This document shows positions 1 through 17,464 of a stretch of 64,000 nucleotides of DNA, one piece after another. Numbering within the stretch: position 1 is the first letter of the stretch; each line of letters opens with the position of its first letter. The notes beneath the pieces are model-generated. The model had not been told where the DNA came from. It saw nothing but the letters and a program-made list of their open reading frames with translations, and made no database searches. Source of the DNA: Corynespora cassiicola (Eukaryota > Ascomycota > Dothideomycetes > Pleosporales > Corynesporascaceae); contig JAEUWY010000002.1 in assembly GCA_022059125.1 (NCBI GenBank), positions 3,782,001 through 3,846,000 of the forward strand. Reading direction: 5' to 3'. The position numbers were made by a program, and so were the translations under genes.

Positions 1-372
1 CCCAAGTATCTTGGCAAAATTAACGGCTTAGCTGCCTCTACCGGTGCGGCCTGCCGGACCATGGCGAGCCCCATCGCCGGCCTTCTCTACGGCCTCTCCA
101 TCGATCTGCGCTTCACTCCTCTGGCGTGGTGGTGCAGTACCCTCGTCGCCATGGTGGGCGCCCTGCAGGTCCCCTTCCTCAGCCGTGAGGCGAGCAAATG
201 CAACGCCAGGGTCCACCACGCCGCGGGATGTTGCCTGTCCAGGAGTCAGGAGGCCAAGGATGAGGTCATTCGCATCACCGTGGAAAGTGTGGCGGGCTCG
301 GAGAGCGGCCATGAGAGCGATTGTGAGAGCGAGTATGGAGGCATTCGCCTGAGGGACGATGAGCAGGTTTAA
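1..372 (+). CDS. MFS transporter, C-terminal end (partial)
   Basis: The frame is open from base 1 to a TAA at 370-372, so this is the 3' end of a gene that starts outside the window. The peptide begins PKYLGKINGLAASTGAACR, which resembles the penultimate loop and helix of fungal major facilitator transporters of the tetracycline/zinc-induced-facilitator type (LGxINGL...RxxxPxxAG). A second hydrophobic helix follows (residues 37-55 of this fragment), then a hydrophilic tail rich in Ser, Glu and Asp (SGSESGHESDCESEYGG), as in cytoplasmic tails of such carriers. Substrate cannot be inferred from this fragment. The minus-strand ORF over the same bases is a shadow. The family call is moderate because only about 124 codons are visible. 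Confidence 0.6.
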   Translation, partial: PKYLGKINGLAASTGAACRTMASPIAGLLYGLSIDLRFTPLAWWCSTLVAMVGALQVPFLSREASKCNARVHHAAGCCLSRSQEAKDEVIRITVESVAGSESGHESDCESEYGGIRLRDDEQV

Positions 373-3300
373 CGGTTGGACATGGACAGCACTCTTGTTT
401 GAAGGTGGGACACGGAGTTTTTTGTTTCTTTCGACTCTGGTCTTTTCTTTTGGCTTTTTTTTTTTTTGGTTTGCATTGTTTCTTTCTTGCTCATCTGTCG
501 TATGACGAGCTGAAAGAAACGTTTGAAAGTCTATGAAATGGTAACAAGCAAAGCAAGCGAGCGAGCAAGCATGTATCAGGTAGTCAGTCATGAGATCAGC
601 ATCGATTCGGCGTTTTTATGGGCTTGTCGCTCTGTTTCTTCTTATTGTTTTTTGAGGGGGGGGGGAGGGCATGCATTCCCGGTTCGGGTTCACACCGAGC
701 GGAGAGAGGCCTTGGAATCATGGAGGAAGTGGGGGTGAAGCAGGGAAGTGGAGCAAACGAAATTTCCAGGCTCGGGTCTACGAGGGCGTTTTTTCTTTCT
801 TTGGAATCTCTCATGGAGTTCCCGCTCTACGTGATGTACAGGGCGTTTGAATCGGTTTTCAGGGTAGGGGAGGGGAGCACGTAACACACACATCCGATAG
901 ACGAGAGAGAATTGGCAATACAATACCCCATTCCATCCTAAACGGCAAGTCTCCGACCACGGACAAGGTGCTGGTAATCGTTATTACCGTGACGATGGGC
1001 TGTTGAGCGTTCCACATCATCTCCGCCACGTACGGAGAGTGGGCAAGACGAAGAGGGAGGACAAGAAAAACAAGGAAGGCGACACGACAACAAAAACAGG
1101 GCTGGCGGGGCGGCTTACCAAGACCACGCTCCCTACCTCCCTACGTACCCGCATCATCACCGCGAATCGTACAATGCCGGGCCTTAGTTCCTATTCTATA
1201 CAGCAAGGGAGCTATTAGAAAAGAGGGGTGGGAAGGTTCCTGTCCGAGCGCCGTCCCCAGTTTCAGCGGGCCGATGGCACGGCTGCTGGACTTCTATTTT
1301 CGGAGTTTTATGTTGGGGCGCTCTAATGCCCAGGATAGGACAGGCATTTTTTTATCGGACGGAGGGGAATGAGGTCATGGGCTTGTAGTCGATTGGAGTT
1401 GTACGCGTTGGGTTGAGGTAATGGGAAATTACTTCTTTTTTTTATCCTGTCGGAAACGTGCCAGTCTTTTTCGGGTGCGGCATTCTGCGACGCGGAAGTC
1501 GGCGCTGGCGTGTCAGGGTATTATTTTTTCCTGCGCGCATGAAGATGGGTTCCTAGGTAGGAGCCTTCAGACAGAGGGGCTTTGGGCTGAGTGGGAATAG
1601 GAATGAGAGATGAGAGAGGGCACGCTGTGGGTGAGGGCATGAATGAGCGGGGATGGGCCTCGCAGGATGTGTATGCGTGCCTCGATGGAGGGTCGAGGGG
1701 CTGAAACTGGGTAGTTGCAACGTCACGGTTGTAGTTGGGCTGAGGTGTCGATGTACCTAGCTGCAGACGTGCCTGCTTGAGCAACCCAAGGAAAGTTTGA
1801 GTTATGAACGGGAGGGAGAGGAAGGGGGTGGCAGAGCAGAGAAGGGCGGGACTGAGCGAGCTCAGCAACGTTTGTGCTAGGCCTGAGGACGCGCATCCCG
1901 TTCATCCAGTCCACATCTCCATACGCACACGCTTCGTCCCTCGTATGTGCGTGGAACCAGGCGAACGCTCGCGAGTCAAAAGCGAACACGGGAAAGGAGA
2001 TACGGTTTGCGGCTTTGCACAGTGTGGAAAAAGTGCCGCGCCGTCAGTGGGCTGAACAAGCTTCCAAGGAGCATGGATAGTGTAGGCATGGTTCGTTCAT
2101 CCGGAACAAGCTACGGACAGGTGACTTTGGCGGAGACAGCTGGGCAGGTGCTGAATCGCTCGCAGGCTGGCCGTCGAGTGTCCCACATGCCGTGAGCGGT
2201 TTTGGGATTGGTGGGCTCGCTTCACCGGGCGTGCATGCCGCTGTCAGGTCCCGTCTCTCGCGTTGCTGCTCTCTATCGATGGACAGCAGATGCAGTGTTC
2301 CCGCGTGGCCTCGTTCCCTGGTCTAGGGCTCCGCGCAGACGGTGGTGGACCCAAAAGGGCAATGCTGGAGCTCCGATCGGGCAGCGGACTCCACTGAATA
2401 TTGGCCGAGTTGGCGACGAGACAATGAAGGGGATGGGTTCCGGGATGCGGCCGTCCTGAGGGAGAGCAGTTGCAGGGAGGTGCTGAGCAGTGTGCGGGTG
2501 AGGCACGTCGAGTGTACAAGTCCGATGTCAGCACCGGCATCCACGACCGCCACCGAGGCAGAAGGGCAAAGCCTAGGCTTGCTTTTCTGGCGACAGCGGG
2601 AGGGAAATGGCCCGGGGCAGCGTGCGCCTCTGAGCGGTGCTGGTGGCCGTGTCAGGAGAGACGCGCCTATGGGAATGAGATAGATTGCCGTGGGCGTGGC
2701 CCGCTCATCCCTTTTGCAATATTGACGATTCACGGCCGTGGTTCCAGACGGAAGGCTAAACCTTGGGGCGCGGCCAGCGTGCGCCTGGCAAGCCTCCCGA
2801 GGGCATGGTTGGCCGCTGGCGGCCGGTATGGCGCAACGTCTGAAACTTGGACCTGCGCGCGCATGCACTGTCATGCAAGCCTATTTTCGGGGTGAGGGCT
2901 CTGAAGGGCAAGCTGGGGATAGCGCGCGGCGGAGAGTGGGCTGGCGTCGGCCGGATGGGGAAGTGCTGTCGAGACGGATGGAGACTCGGGGGTGGGAGCA
3001 GCGTGCATGTGCAGACGGCGCTCAGGAGACAGGCCGGGTGGTGGCGGCGCCCGGAGCCCAGGGTGCCGCATTCCGGGCGGCCAGTCCACGTCAGAGAGGC
3101 TCAAAGTTTAAACGACTGACAGCCTACAGCACATACAGCACGCCGGCGGTGGCGGCGCCCGCACAAAGACATGTCCCAGGCCTCAGCATCGCGGATCCAT
3201 CTCGCTGCTCGCCGTCGATCCAGCCTGGCCCATCCCCGGCCATGGCCGCCCGGGGCCCGATTCGCAGCTTCAGGCAAAGCGCGCGCTCGACTGCGCGAGG

Positions 3301-3916
3301 GCCCCGTTGATTGGCCGCGTTCCTGCATAAGTGACGGCGCCAAGGCCCCTTCTGGGCGTTTCAGAAGCGCTCGGGGCCTTCGCTTCTAGGAACCATCTCA
3401 TCGTCTGCCGACCCAATTTGGACCACCACCGTGCTGGTCGGCTGCACCGGAGTGCCATTGTGGCCTCACCATGCCCAGGTGGGTCCGCAGGCGCGCGACA
3501 AGCACATGGTTAGCCCCCCCAATACACGGTGGCTGAGCAGCCACTCTGCACTAGTCGGCCATGGGCCCCTCGGTCGTTTCACTGATCGATTGTTTCGAGC
3601 CCGGCCCTGGCATGCCAACGGCGGTAGCTATATATCTCTTGTCTGCTTTGTCCGTCAGGCCTCTCTCTTCTCCATCTTCATTGCATCTCTTTTCCTCTTT
3701 ATTTCTTAATTGGCTATTTACGCCGGGAGAGAGGGAGACAAAGTCATTCGTTCTTCTTTGTCCTCTTGTTCTTTTCCCCTTGCTGTTTTTGAAGCACCAT
3801 CTTTCATTTCTCCATTGATCTGAAGCTGTGCCTCGTCTTTCGTTCCCAATCACTCACTCATCACCCGTTACCTTTGATTACACATCGACACATTCTTTGC
3901 CAGTAATTCCACAACC
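373..3916. other. Intergenic: MFS 3' flank and adhesin promoter
   Basis: No convincing gene is seen in 3.5 kb. Several ORFs of 60-190 codons occur on both strands between 1.5 and 3.4 kb, but they overlap each other, lie in GC-rich sequence and resemble no family I know. A long T tract lies at about 456-470 and a G run at 656-666. The last 300 bases become CT-rich (about 3650-3850), typical of promoters and 5' leaders of strongly expressed filamentous-fungal genes. Confidence 0.6.
3629..3635 (+). promoter_or_regulatory. TATA box of adhesin gene
   Basis: TATATAT lies 282-288 bp before the adhesin ATG at 3917 and is followed by a pyrimidine-rich leader. Position and composition fit a strong fungal core promoter, but no transcription start is known. 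Confidence 0.4.
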
Positions 3917-6373
3917 ATGAAGTTCGCCACCGCTCTGTTGGTGTCCGGCTTCGCCGCCCAGCAGGTCGCCGCCACCTGGAACCGTAATGCCGGCTACTTC
4001 AACTCCCCCAAGTACTCCAAGAACGAGTGCTCGGACAAGCAGAAGGGCGGTTTCAACTGGGAGGACTTGAAGGACGGAGACAAGGACTTCAAGTATGGAG
4101 AGTTCAACTACCCCGGCTGGACCTGCGCCAGCAGCTTCGGCAAGAGGGACTCTCTGACCAAGCGCTCCTTCAACCCCCGCTGCATCAAGAACAAGGTCAA
4201 GAAGGACACTCCCGCCAAGATTGACTGCGAGGACAAGCCCGATGGCTTCTCCGTCAAGGAGATCCAGGTCTCTGTCGAGTACAAGACCAACCTTGAGTTC
4301 CACTACTCTATGCCTGACGGCTCCAAGTGCAAGCAGATCGCTTCTTGCGAGGCTGAGGGAACTACCGTTCAGAACACCCAGTGTGGTGGCGCCAAGTCCG
4401 TCGAGGTCTACCTTGGCCAGAACGACAACAAGGAGAAGGAGGACTGCGAAATCGGCTTCCACCAGATCGACTTCGACTGTGACGACAAGCAGGAGTACAC
4501 TCCCATCCCTCCCCCTGAGATCCCCGCTACCTCTGCTCCTCTCTCCAGCTCTGCTGTTGAGAGCACCACTGTCTCGCCTCCTCCCCAGAGCACTCCCGTC
4601 GAGAGCGTCCCTGGAACTACCCCTCCTGCTGAGAGCACTCCCGCCACCACCGGCTTCTACGGCAACAGCAGCGTTCCTGTTTCTACTCCCGTCCCCTCTG
4701 CTCCTTGCGGTGGTGAGGGCAACGAGTGCCCTCCCGAGAGCACTCCCGTTGAGCTCCCTTCGACCACCCCCGGCGCTGAGCAGCCTCCTGCCTCCTCTCC
4801 TGCTCCCTCTTGCGGTGCTGAGTACGGCAACGAGTGCCCTGCCGAGTCTTCCACCCCCGCTCCTGAGCTCCCCTCGACCACTCCCGGCGCTGAGCAGCCT
4901 CCTGCTTCGTCTCCCGCTCCTTCTTGCGGTGCTGAGTACGGCAACGAGTGCCCCGCTGAGTCTACCCCTGTGCCTGAGGTTCCCTCCTCCACTCCCGGTG
5001 CTGAGCAGCCTCCTGCTTCGTCCCCCGCTCCTTCTTGCGGTGCTGAGTACGGCAACGAGTGCCCCGCTGAGTCTACCCCTGTGCCTGAGGTTCCCTCTAC
5101 CTCTGCCGAGGCTGAGCAGCCCCCTTCGTCTGCACCTGTTGTGAGCCAGCCTGGAACCACTGCTCCCCCTGCTGAGAGCGTCCCTGCCGAGTCTACCTCT
5201 GCTTCCCCTCAGCCCCCTACGTCGAGCGGTTACAACACTCCCCCCGGCGGCTACTCCCCTCCTCAGTGCCTCCCCAAGTGCATGAACACCTGGCTCCAGA
5301 TCAACACTCAGTGCGAGTCCAACACTGATGCCAGCTGCTACTGCAAGAACCCCGACTTCACCAAGTCTGTCATTGAGTGTGTCCAGGCCTGGGCCCAGGA
5401 CGACAAGGAGCTCCAGGAGTCTCTCCAGTACCTCATCGGTATCTGCGCTGACTTCGTCCCTGAGAACCCCGGAATTGTCACTGACTGCCCCAACAACGTG
5501 CCCATCAACCCTACTCCCGAGCCCACTCCTATCCCTGCTACCTCTGCTCCCGCTCCTGAGGTCCCCGAGGTTCCCCTGACCACTGCTGCTCCCGAGTACC
5601 CCGCTTCGTCTGCTCCGGCTCCCTCGGTCCCCGCTGCCGAGTACCCTGCTTCGTCTCCCGCTGCTGAGGTCCCTGTCCCCTCTGCCCCCGCCGGCGAGTA
5701 CCCGGCTTCGTCCGCTCCTGCTGGCGAAGTGCCCGTTCCCTCTGCCCCCGCCGGCGAGTACCCCGTCCCGTCTGCCCCCGCCGGCGAGTACCCCGTCCCG
5801 TCTGCTCCCGCTGGCGAGGTTCCTGTTCCCTCCGCCCCTGCCGGCGAGGCTCCTGTTCCTTCTGCCCCTGCTGGAGAGGCTCCTGCTCCTTCTGCCCCTG
5901 CTGGAGAGGCTCCCGCTCCCTCCGCCCCTGCTGGCGGATACCCGGTCTCCTCGCTTCCTGCTGGTGTTGCTCCTCCTGCTCCCTCTGCCCCTGCCGGCGA
6001 GTACCCAGCTTCGCCCGCTCCCCCCGCTCCGGTCCCAGAGGTGCCCAGCACGACCCTCACCTACGGCCAGACCACTGTCACCGTTCCCAAGGTCGCCTTC
6101 ACGACTCAGAGCCCCGAGTCCCCAGACTACAACCCCGAGGCACCTGTCGCCCTTGTCCCTGCCGGCACTCCTCCCTCGGTTCCTGCCCAGACTACCGCCG
6201 CTGCTGTTCCCCCTTACCCAACCAGCTTGGGCACTGTTACCGTCCCTGCTGGCACTGGCACTGGCGGTGTCTACCCCTCCAACCCCGCCGAGTTCACTGG
6301 TGCCGCCTCGCCCATCAAGGTCGAGCTCCGCCACGCTATGCTGGCCGGTGCCCTTGCTTTCTTCGCCTTGTAA
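3917..6373 (+). CDS. MAD1-like cell-wall adhesin (CFEM, GPI-anchored)
   Basis: Intronless, 818 residues. A signal peptide (residues 1-19, ending VAA) precedes a Cys-containing N-terminal globular region (about 20-195) resembling the head of Metarhizium MAD1-type adhesins. A Thr/Ser/Pro stalk follows, including three to four 37-38-residue repeats (about 258-400), each with a CGAEYGNEC motif. An eight-cysteine CFEM domain lies at residues 451-524. A second stalk is built of about ten-residue APAGEYPVPS repeats (about 585-700). The C-terminus (LRHAMLAGALAFFAL after a small-residue stretch) fits a GPI-attachment signal. The expected role is adhesion to surfaces or host, displayed covalently on the wall; the ligand is unknown. 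Codon use is strongly C/G-ending and biased, suggesting high expression. The ATG at 3917 is the first after the CT-rich leader. Family assignment is confident at the architecture level; orthology to MAD1 itself is inference. Confidence 0.85.
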   Translation: MKFATALLVSGFAAQQVAATWNRNAGYFNSPKYSKNECSDKQKGGFNWEDLKDGDKDFKYGEFNYPGWTCASSFGKRDSLTKRSFNPRCIKNKVKKDTPAKIDCEDKPDGFSVKEIQVSVEYKTNLEFHYSMPDGSKCKQIASCEAEGTTVQNTQCGGAKSVEVYLGQNDNKEKEDCEIGFHQIDFDCDDKQEYTPIPPPEIPATSAPLSSSAVESTTVSPPPQSTPVESVPGTTPPAESTPATTGFYGNSSVPVSTPVPSAPCGGEGNECPPESTPVELPSTTPGAEQPPASSPAPSCGAEYGNECPAESSTPAPELPSTTPGAEQPPASSPAPSCGAEYGNECPAESTPVPEVPSSTPGAEQPPASSPAPSCGAEYGNECPAESTPVPEVPSTSAEAEQPPSSAPVVSQPGTTAPPAESVPAESTSASPQPPTSSGYNTPPGGYSPPQCLPKCMNTWLQINTQCESNTDASCYCKNPDFTKSVIECVQAWAQDDKELQESLQYLIGICADFVPENPGIVTDCPNNVPINPTPEPTPIPATSAPAPEVPEVPLTTAAPEYPASSAPAPSVPAAEYPASSPAAEVPVPSAPAGEYPASSAPAGEVPVPSAPAGEYPVPSAPAGEYPVPSAPAGEVPVPSAPAGEAPVPSAPAGEAPAPSAPAGEAPAPSAPAGGYPVSSLPAGVAPPAPSAPAGEYPASPAPPAPVPEVPSTTLTYGQTTVTVPKVAFTTQSPESPDYNPEAPVALVPAGTPPSVPAQTTAAAVPPYPTSLGTVTVPAGTGTGGVYPSNPAEFTGAASPIKVELRHAMLAGALAFFAL
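4690..5120 (+). repeat. 111-114-bp coding tandem repeats in adhesin stalk
   Basis: The motif GCTGAGCAGCC recurs at 4775, 4889, 5000 and 5111, giving periods of 114, 111 and 111 bp (38, 37, 37 codons). The middle copies are nearly identical at the DNA level, which points to recent duplication or gene conversion. Each unit codes a Ser/Pro/Thr stretch plus the two-cysteine CGAEYGNEC segment. Confidence 0.85.
5680..6010 (+). repeat. 30-bp coding tandem repeats in adhesin stalk
   Basis: About ten imperfect 30-bp units encode APAGEYPVPS-type decapeptides directly after the CFEM domain. Third-position variation between units shows older divergence than in the 111-bp block, apart from two adjacent near-identical copies around 5745-5805. 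Confidence 0.8.
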
Positions 6374-7156
6374 AATCGCTGAGAAACGCATGCCATGTGT
6401 ATTCGCACGCTTTCTGTACATTCCTTTTCCTTTTTAGCATTAGCCCGGAACAAAAGATTCCCTCATGTTAGTGGCTTGTATCGATTTATTTCCTTATGTC
6501 TAGATGTTGGAATCGCATCAGGAGGATCCGAACAGGATCAGCGAAAGTCTCCTTAGTTGATATTAGTAATGCATAGTGCAGTCTCCTTTGGTACATATGC
6601 ATAGAGTACAATGGAAAAAATGTCCATAAACAACACTTGTTCCTGTTGTCTCAGAAAAGTGACCTGATCTGAAGACTATGGATCCATAAAAACGATCCTG
6701 AATAATGCACTGCGCGTTGAATGGGTCTAGATGATTCCTTTTCTACCCCCGCTTTTAAGACTAGGTGTCGAACCGCTTGGAAGTATTCATGATTCGTGGG
6801 CTGGGTCACGCGTCCGTTCCACGGTGTCTCCGAGGGCCTCTGGGGGCAGTTTGGGGATCATTGCTGATATGACTGGAAAAGAAACTGTCGTGAATATTTT
6901 GAGCACTGGATACTTCAAAACCGTACATACCTGATACAAACCTTCGAATGCTTACGTTGAAGGCTGCGTCTCGTGGTCGGCAGCGCTAATCCCAATCCGG
7001 CGGTGTTCGCCTCGCAGATCCCATTGGCTGTGTCCAGCCGACGTCATGGAACGTCTGGAATAAAATTACAGAGGCACCCTGGGCCGATCGTCTTGCGCAC
7101 TTCGCGCTCACCACAACCCAGCTCAGCTCAGGCGTCAAGGCGGTGGTACGGGCACC
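6374..7156. other. Intergenic between adhesin and NCA2
   Basis: The first part (to about 6,950) is AT-richer 3' flank, with TTTAGC/TTATTT-like tracts that could serve for polyadenylation. The rest is the NCA2 promoter side. No gene seen. Confidence 0.6.
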
Positions 7157-9601
7157 ATGTCGTTTGTGGTTGAGTAAGTACCTCACCTTTCTATTTGTTC
7201 TTTTGTCAGGCAGCGCGCATCGAGGCAGGTAAACAAAGGCCGGCGCGTAGCATGGGTCCCTGCAGAGCCGAACAGATGGCTGGGGAGCTCAGGCCAGAGG
7301 GCCATGGATGCCCAAGAGGATGGGGATACACGCTGGACGGCGGTGACTTGGGCGCGAACGACCAATCGCTAACGCGGGGGCTTCCAGCCAGGTGCGCCGA
7401 ATAGACGGCCAGCTCGACCGACTGCAGCTCTCGACGACTCGATACGGCTCGACCTTCTCCATTACCGCCGCGGAGGCTCACGATCCCGCGAAGACGACGC
7501 GCATCGCCCACCTGCAGGCCCTAGTAAAGAGCCTGAGCACCACCTCCTCGGCCAAGAGCTCCCTCGTGCCCGCGCCTAAGATCAAGCAGATCCTTGAGGA
7601 CGCTAACCTATCGACTACCTGCTCGACCTGTACCCAGCTGTTCGAAGCCGCCGACGATGATTACGAGCAGCATGAGCAGGGCGCTACGACGTACGAGCAC
7701 GAGCTCGAGTGGCTGCTGATCAGCAAGGCAACGGCGCAGACGTACGGCGAGATCTTGAACACGATCCTTGAACAGACAATTCCGCTCGAAGACGATATTT
7801 GGTACTGGGATGATATTCTGAGCACGTATCGCTTCGCCGGGCTATACTCGGTACAGACGTCGCCGCTTCGCCTCTGGAACTGGTCGCTGGACATCTACAA
7901 TGATGTACGCGGTCGGGGAGGCCAGTTGGCGAATGGATGGAAGCAGTTTTATGGGCTCGTCAAGGATGCTATCCGTGAGCGCTCAATTGTCGACATACAG
8001 CGCAAGGTGGTCTCACCGCTCGCTTTGGTGAGAAACGAAGGTAGAAAGAAGCGCGATGCTCTGAAGAGGATTCGCTACATTAACGCAAATGCGCTCGGTA
8101 TATTGTTGGGAGAAGGTCTTAGCAATGAAAGGTTAGTTCTTCCCAGGGCGATGGCTAATCCATCAGTCACTTCTCGAGACGAGATTGGTGTTGAGGACGG
8201 TAACTAACATACATCAGCATCCATGATGAGGGATTCCAATCTGCCACGCCCCGATTTGGTGGCCCACGGGACAACCGGAATAGGTGGAAGAGCTCGGTGG
8301 CCAAGAGCATTGCTCTCATGGATGCCGTCGTACAAAAAGTCAACGATGCTGATCTCCATGTTGACAAGTTCGACGACTCGGTAGCTTCCATCACACAGGA
8401 CGACCACTATTATGAACTTCACGAACCGTCTGGAGAGCAAGCTGCTACAAATCTCAAGCCCAAAGATGTTGCAGCTCGACTCCATAACCTTCTCTCGCAT
8501 GCTCTGCCTAAATATACATCGACATTCAACACGGTTGTCAAGGAAAACGGACGCCCGTCACCGCTTATCCGGTACTGGTTGCCAGCAACCGTGCTGCTAG
8601 TCTCATCAACGACCATCTTGAGAATTGCAGTCCATCGCAAGGAAGAAATTGCCACGTGGATCCGAGAGTTTGGCCAAACGGTCATTGACTTCTGGACGAA
8701 CTGGGTAATTGAACCTACCAAAAAAGTCATAGGCACGATCCGGCACGATGAAAGCAGCGAGGTCTCAATCCTCAGCAAGCGCAGCCTGGAGGCTGACCGC
8801 GCCAGTCTTGAGCGCATGGTTGTCGACTTTGCTATTCAAAACCCCGACGGACCCGCGCTCAATGAGACGCAGATTGCGGACATGCGTGCCAAGGTCCGGG
8901 AGGGAGATTTGACACCAGTCCTGAAGGCTTACGAAAAGGATATCCAGAATCCTGTCAAGGGCGCCATAATGGGTAATCTTGCCAGTGCGCTTTTGATACA
9001 GGTACAGAAGACCAAGGTCGACATTGAGGTCGCCATGAGTGGCATCGATTCCATTCTGAAGAGTCAAGAGCTCCTCTTTGGGTAAGGACGTGCAATTTTC
9101 TACACAAGGTGCCGCTACTGACGATTGCAAGATTCATCGGCCTTACTCCCGGAGTGCTTGTCACTATTGCAGTCTACCGATGGCTTAGGGGTGTCTTCAG
9201 CTCCCGGAAGGGAGTGCAGCAGTGGGCCAGACAGGGTCGACTTCTGCTCATTTTGAGGTAAGAACCCGACACGGGGAGTCTCCTTCATTTCCACTCTTCG
9301 CCTCCGTTGAGAGCATGTCGGAGTCCACAGTGAGACCCGCGCTTATGCAGCCAGAAACATCGATCGCATCCTCGTGGGCGCGACCCCTACCGAATTTGGC
9401 GAAATCTCATACAAAGACCACGGTCTGCTGCTCTGTGAGGTGCACCTGCTACGGCAGGCGGCCAGCGGGGTCCTCCCGAGGCGCATCTTCCACGATTTCC
9501 TGGTCGAGATCGACGAGTTGGTTGATGTACGCACTGGGATCGACCGGCAGCAGAAGGTTGTCGAGCGCATCAGGTGGGCGTATTCCAAGTGGTTGACGTG
9601 A
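7157..9601 (+). CDS. NCA2: NCA2-family mitochondrial protein
   Basis: Proposed exons 7157-7173, 7388-8131, 8218-9081, 9132-9257 and 9355-9601 give 665 residues. NCA2 proteins are mitochondrial membrane proteins needed in yeast for proper expression of the mitochondrial Atp6/Atp8 genes. Visible support: N-terminus MSFVVDQVRRIDGQLDR, a first membrane helix near residue 372 (WLPATVLLVSSTTILRIAV), a second at 543-560 (FIGLTPGVLVTIAVYRWL), and the family's C-terminal signature NIDRIL...SYKDHGLLLCEVHLLR ending in RIRWAYSKWL. Exon 1 is only 17 nt. The 8132-8217 intron has a CTAAC branch motif. The last intron could instead end at 9330, adding eight in-frame residues; I prefer 9354 because it gives LILR-NIDRIL directly. 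The gene is upstream of, and co-oriented with, SEC4, without functional link. Confidence 0.9.
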
Positions 9602-10365
9602 CCCGACGCATAGGCTCGCCATCAGCCGCATCGGCAGGGCTCCGCCACGGACCGAAGGGTGCGAGAGAGGGCTGGCCGCGCGATAGGCCCGAGATAGAGT
9701 TCTCTCCCTCCTGCCCCCAGGCCAGCTGCAGGCACTAGATTGTCCCAACCAGACCCTGGAACGCACGGCGGGAAGGCTGTCTTGCAGCCAAGAGGATAGT
9801 GGCGCAAGGCGGACGCGTTTGACATGTACCCAGGAGCCCTGGAGGGCTGGCAGCAGCACACGTGTAGAAGACAAATAAACCCATGTCTAGAGGCATCATG
9901 TGCGAGTCATTTTGCGCAACGGTGAACGGCGGACGGTGACCGTGTGGCAATCCGTGGCGGTGTCGGTGTCGGTGATCCAGTGACGATTGAGGCGCTCCGG
10001 GGCTCTCGCTCTCGCTTGCCTCCAAGCTTGGCGGGCGAGCAACGTTAACGTTGGCTGGACCTAGGCAGTACCTCTACCTTAACCTCAAAGCAACCCAGCT
10101 CCTCACCACCCACCCTCCCCCGTGTCCCTCCCGTCCACGCCTGCACAAAGCCCGCCTGCAACCCACACGCCCCAGCGCCCGCCCCATCGCCCTCGCCCAC
10201 TCCCACGTCCCAACGACCCAGCGTCCCAGCGTCCCAGCACCGGCGGCGAATCTCCCGAGCAGCCACCGCCCGATCCAGCACCAAGACCGACCTTTGGCGG
10301 GTGCAACGCCGCAGCCCACGTCCCCCCATTCCACTGCGCTTTCTTTGTAGCTCGCAAACACCATC
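9602..10365. other. Intergenic: NCA2 3' flank and SEC4 promoter
   Basis: No gene seen. The last 250 bases form a very C-rich leader (CCCACCCTCCCCCGTG-like) before the GTPase start, likely the 5' UTR. Confidence 0.6.
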
Positions 10366-11276
10366 ATGGCCGGCACACGGAACTACGACTTTCTTGTAAG
10401 CCTGCCCCTGCCTGCCTGCGCGCTCGCGGCCTCACCGCTGCACTCGCCGCGGAACGCCCCCTACCGCCAGGCGCCCCTCCTCTTCGTCCCCCGCCGCACC
10501 TCGCCCGTCGCACCGCCGCCACCGCAGTCGTTACTGACACGTACACCTCACAGATCAAGCTGCTGCTTATCGGCGACTCGGGCGTAGGCAAATCGTGCTG
10601 CCTGCTCCGCTTCAGCGAAGACTCATTCACGCCCTCCTTCATCACAACCATTGGCATCGACTTCAAGATCCGGACCATCGAGCTCGACGGCAAGCGCGTC
10701 AAGCTGCAGATATGGGACACGGCGGGCCAGGAGCGCTTCCGGACCATCACCACGGCCTACTACCGGGGCGCTATGGGCATTCTGCTGGTGTATGATGTCA
10801 CGGACGAGCGTTCATTCAACAGTACGTTGCGCCCCCTTCTCTTTGCTGCGCTTCATATACAAGCTTGCGTCTAGTCGACCTTATCACACGGCGTAGACAT
10901 GTGAGCGCATACCGCTAGCGAGACGTCAGTGCTGACCAGCCCCCCTCCTCCAGACATCCGCACATGGTTCTCCAACGTCGAGCAGCACGCTACCGAGGGC
11001 GTCAACAAGATCCTCATCGGCAACAAGTGCGACTGGGAAGAGAAGCGGGCCGTGACGACGGAGCAGGGCCAGGCGCTCGCCGACGAGCTCGGCATCCCCT
11101 TCCTCGAGGTCTCGGCCAAGAGCAACATCAATGTCGACAAGGCCTTTTACTCGCTCGCTGCAGACATCAAGAAGAGGCTCATAGATAGTGCCAGGACAGA
11201 CCAGGCCAACCCGCAGGGCGTCAATGTCGGAGACTCGAGCCAGAACTCGGCTGGCATGGGCGGCAAGTGCTGCTAG
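10366..11276 (+). CDS. SEC4: Rab GTPase SEC4/Rab8 (SrgA-type)
   Basis: Exons 10366-10395, 10554-10821 and 10954-11276 give 206 residues, the usual Rab length. The protein drives docking of post-Golgi secretory vesicles at the plasma membrane and hyphal tip through the exocyst. Seen in the sequence: P-loop GDSGVGKS (17-24), switch I around Thr42 ([16 protein letters not shown], Sec4/Rab8 signature), switch [11 protein letters not shown] (64-72), NKCD and SAK guanine-binding motifs, and a C-terminal GGKCC for double geranylgeranylation. Exon 1 codes only ten residues ([10 protein letters not shown]); its 158-bp intron is flanked by clear GTAAGC and CACAG sites. The second intron (132 bp) splits an Asn codon. 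All residues needed for nucleotide binding are present. Confidence 0.95.

Positions 11277-17464
<6,188 letters not shown>

Noticed and set aside
28..591. 187-codon minus-strand ORF at the window start
   Set aside because: It overlaps the MFS C-terminal frame and its 3' flank, has a Lys-rich low-complexity stretch from the T tract, and resembles no family.
2738..3310. 190-codon plus-strand ORF in GC-rich DNA
   Set aside because: Overlaps several equally long frames on both strands, with no domain or splice support.
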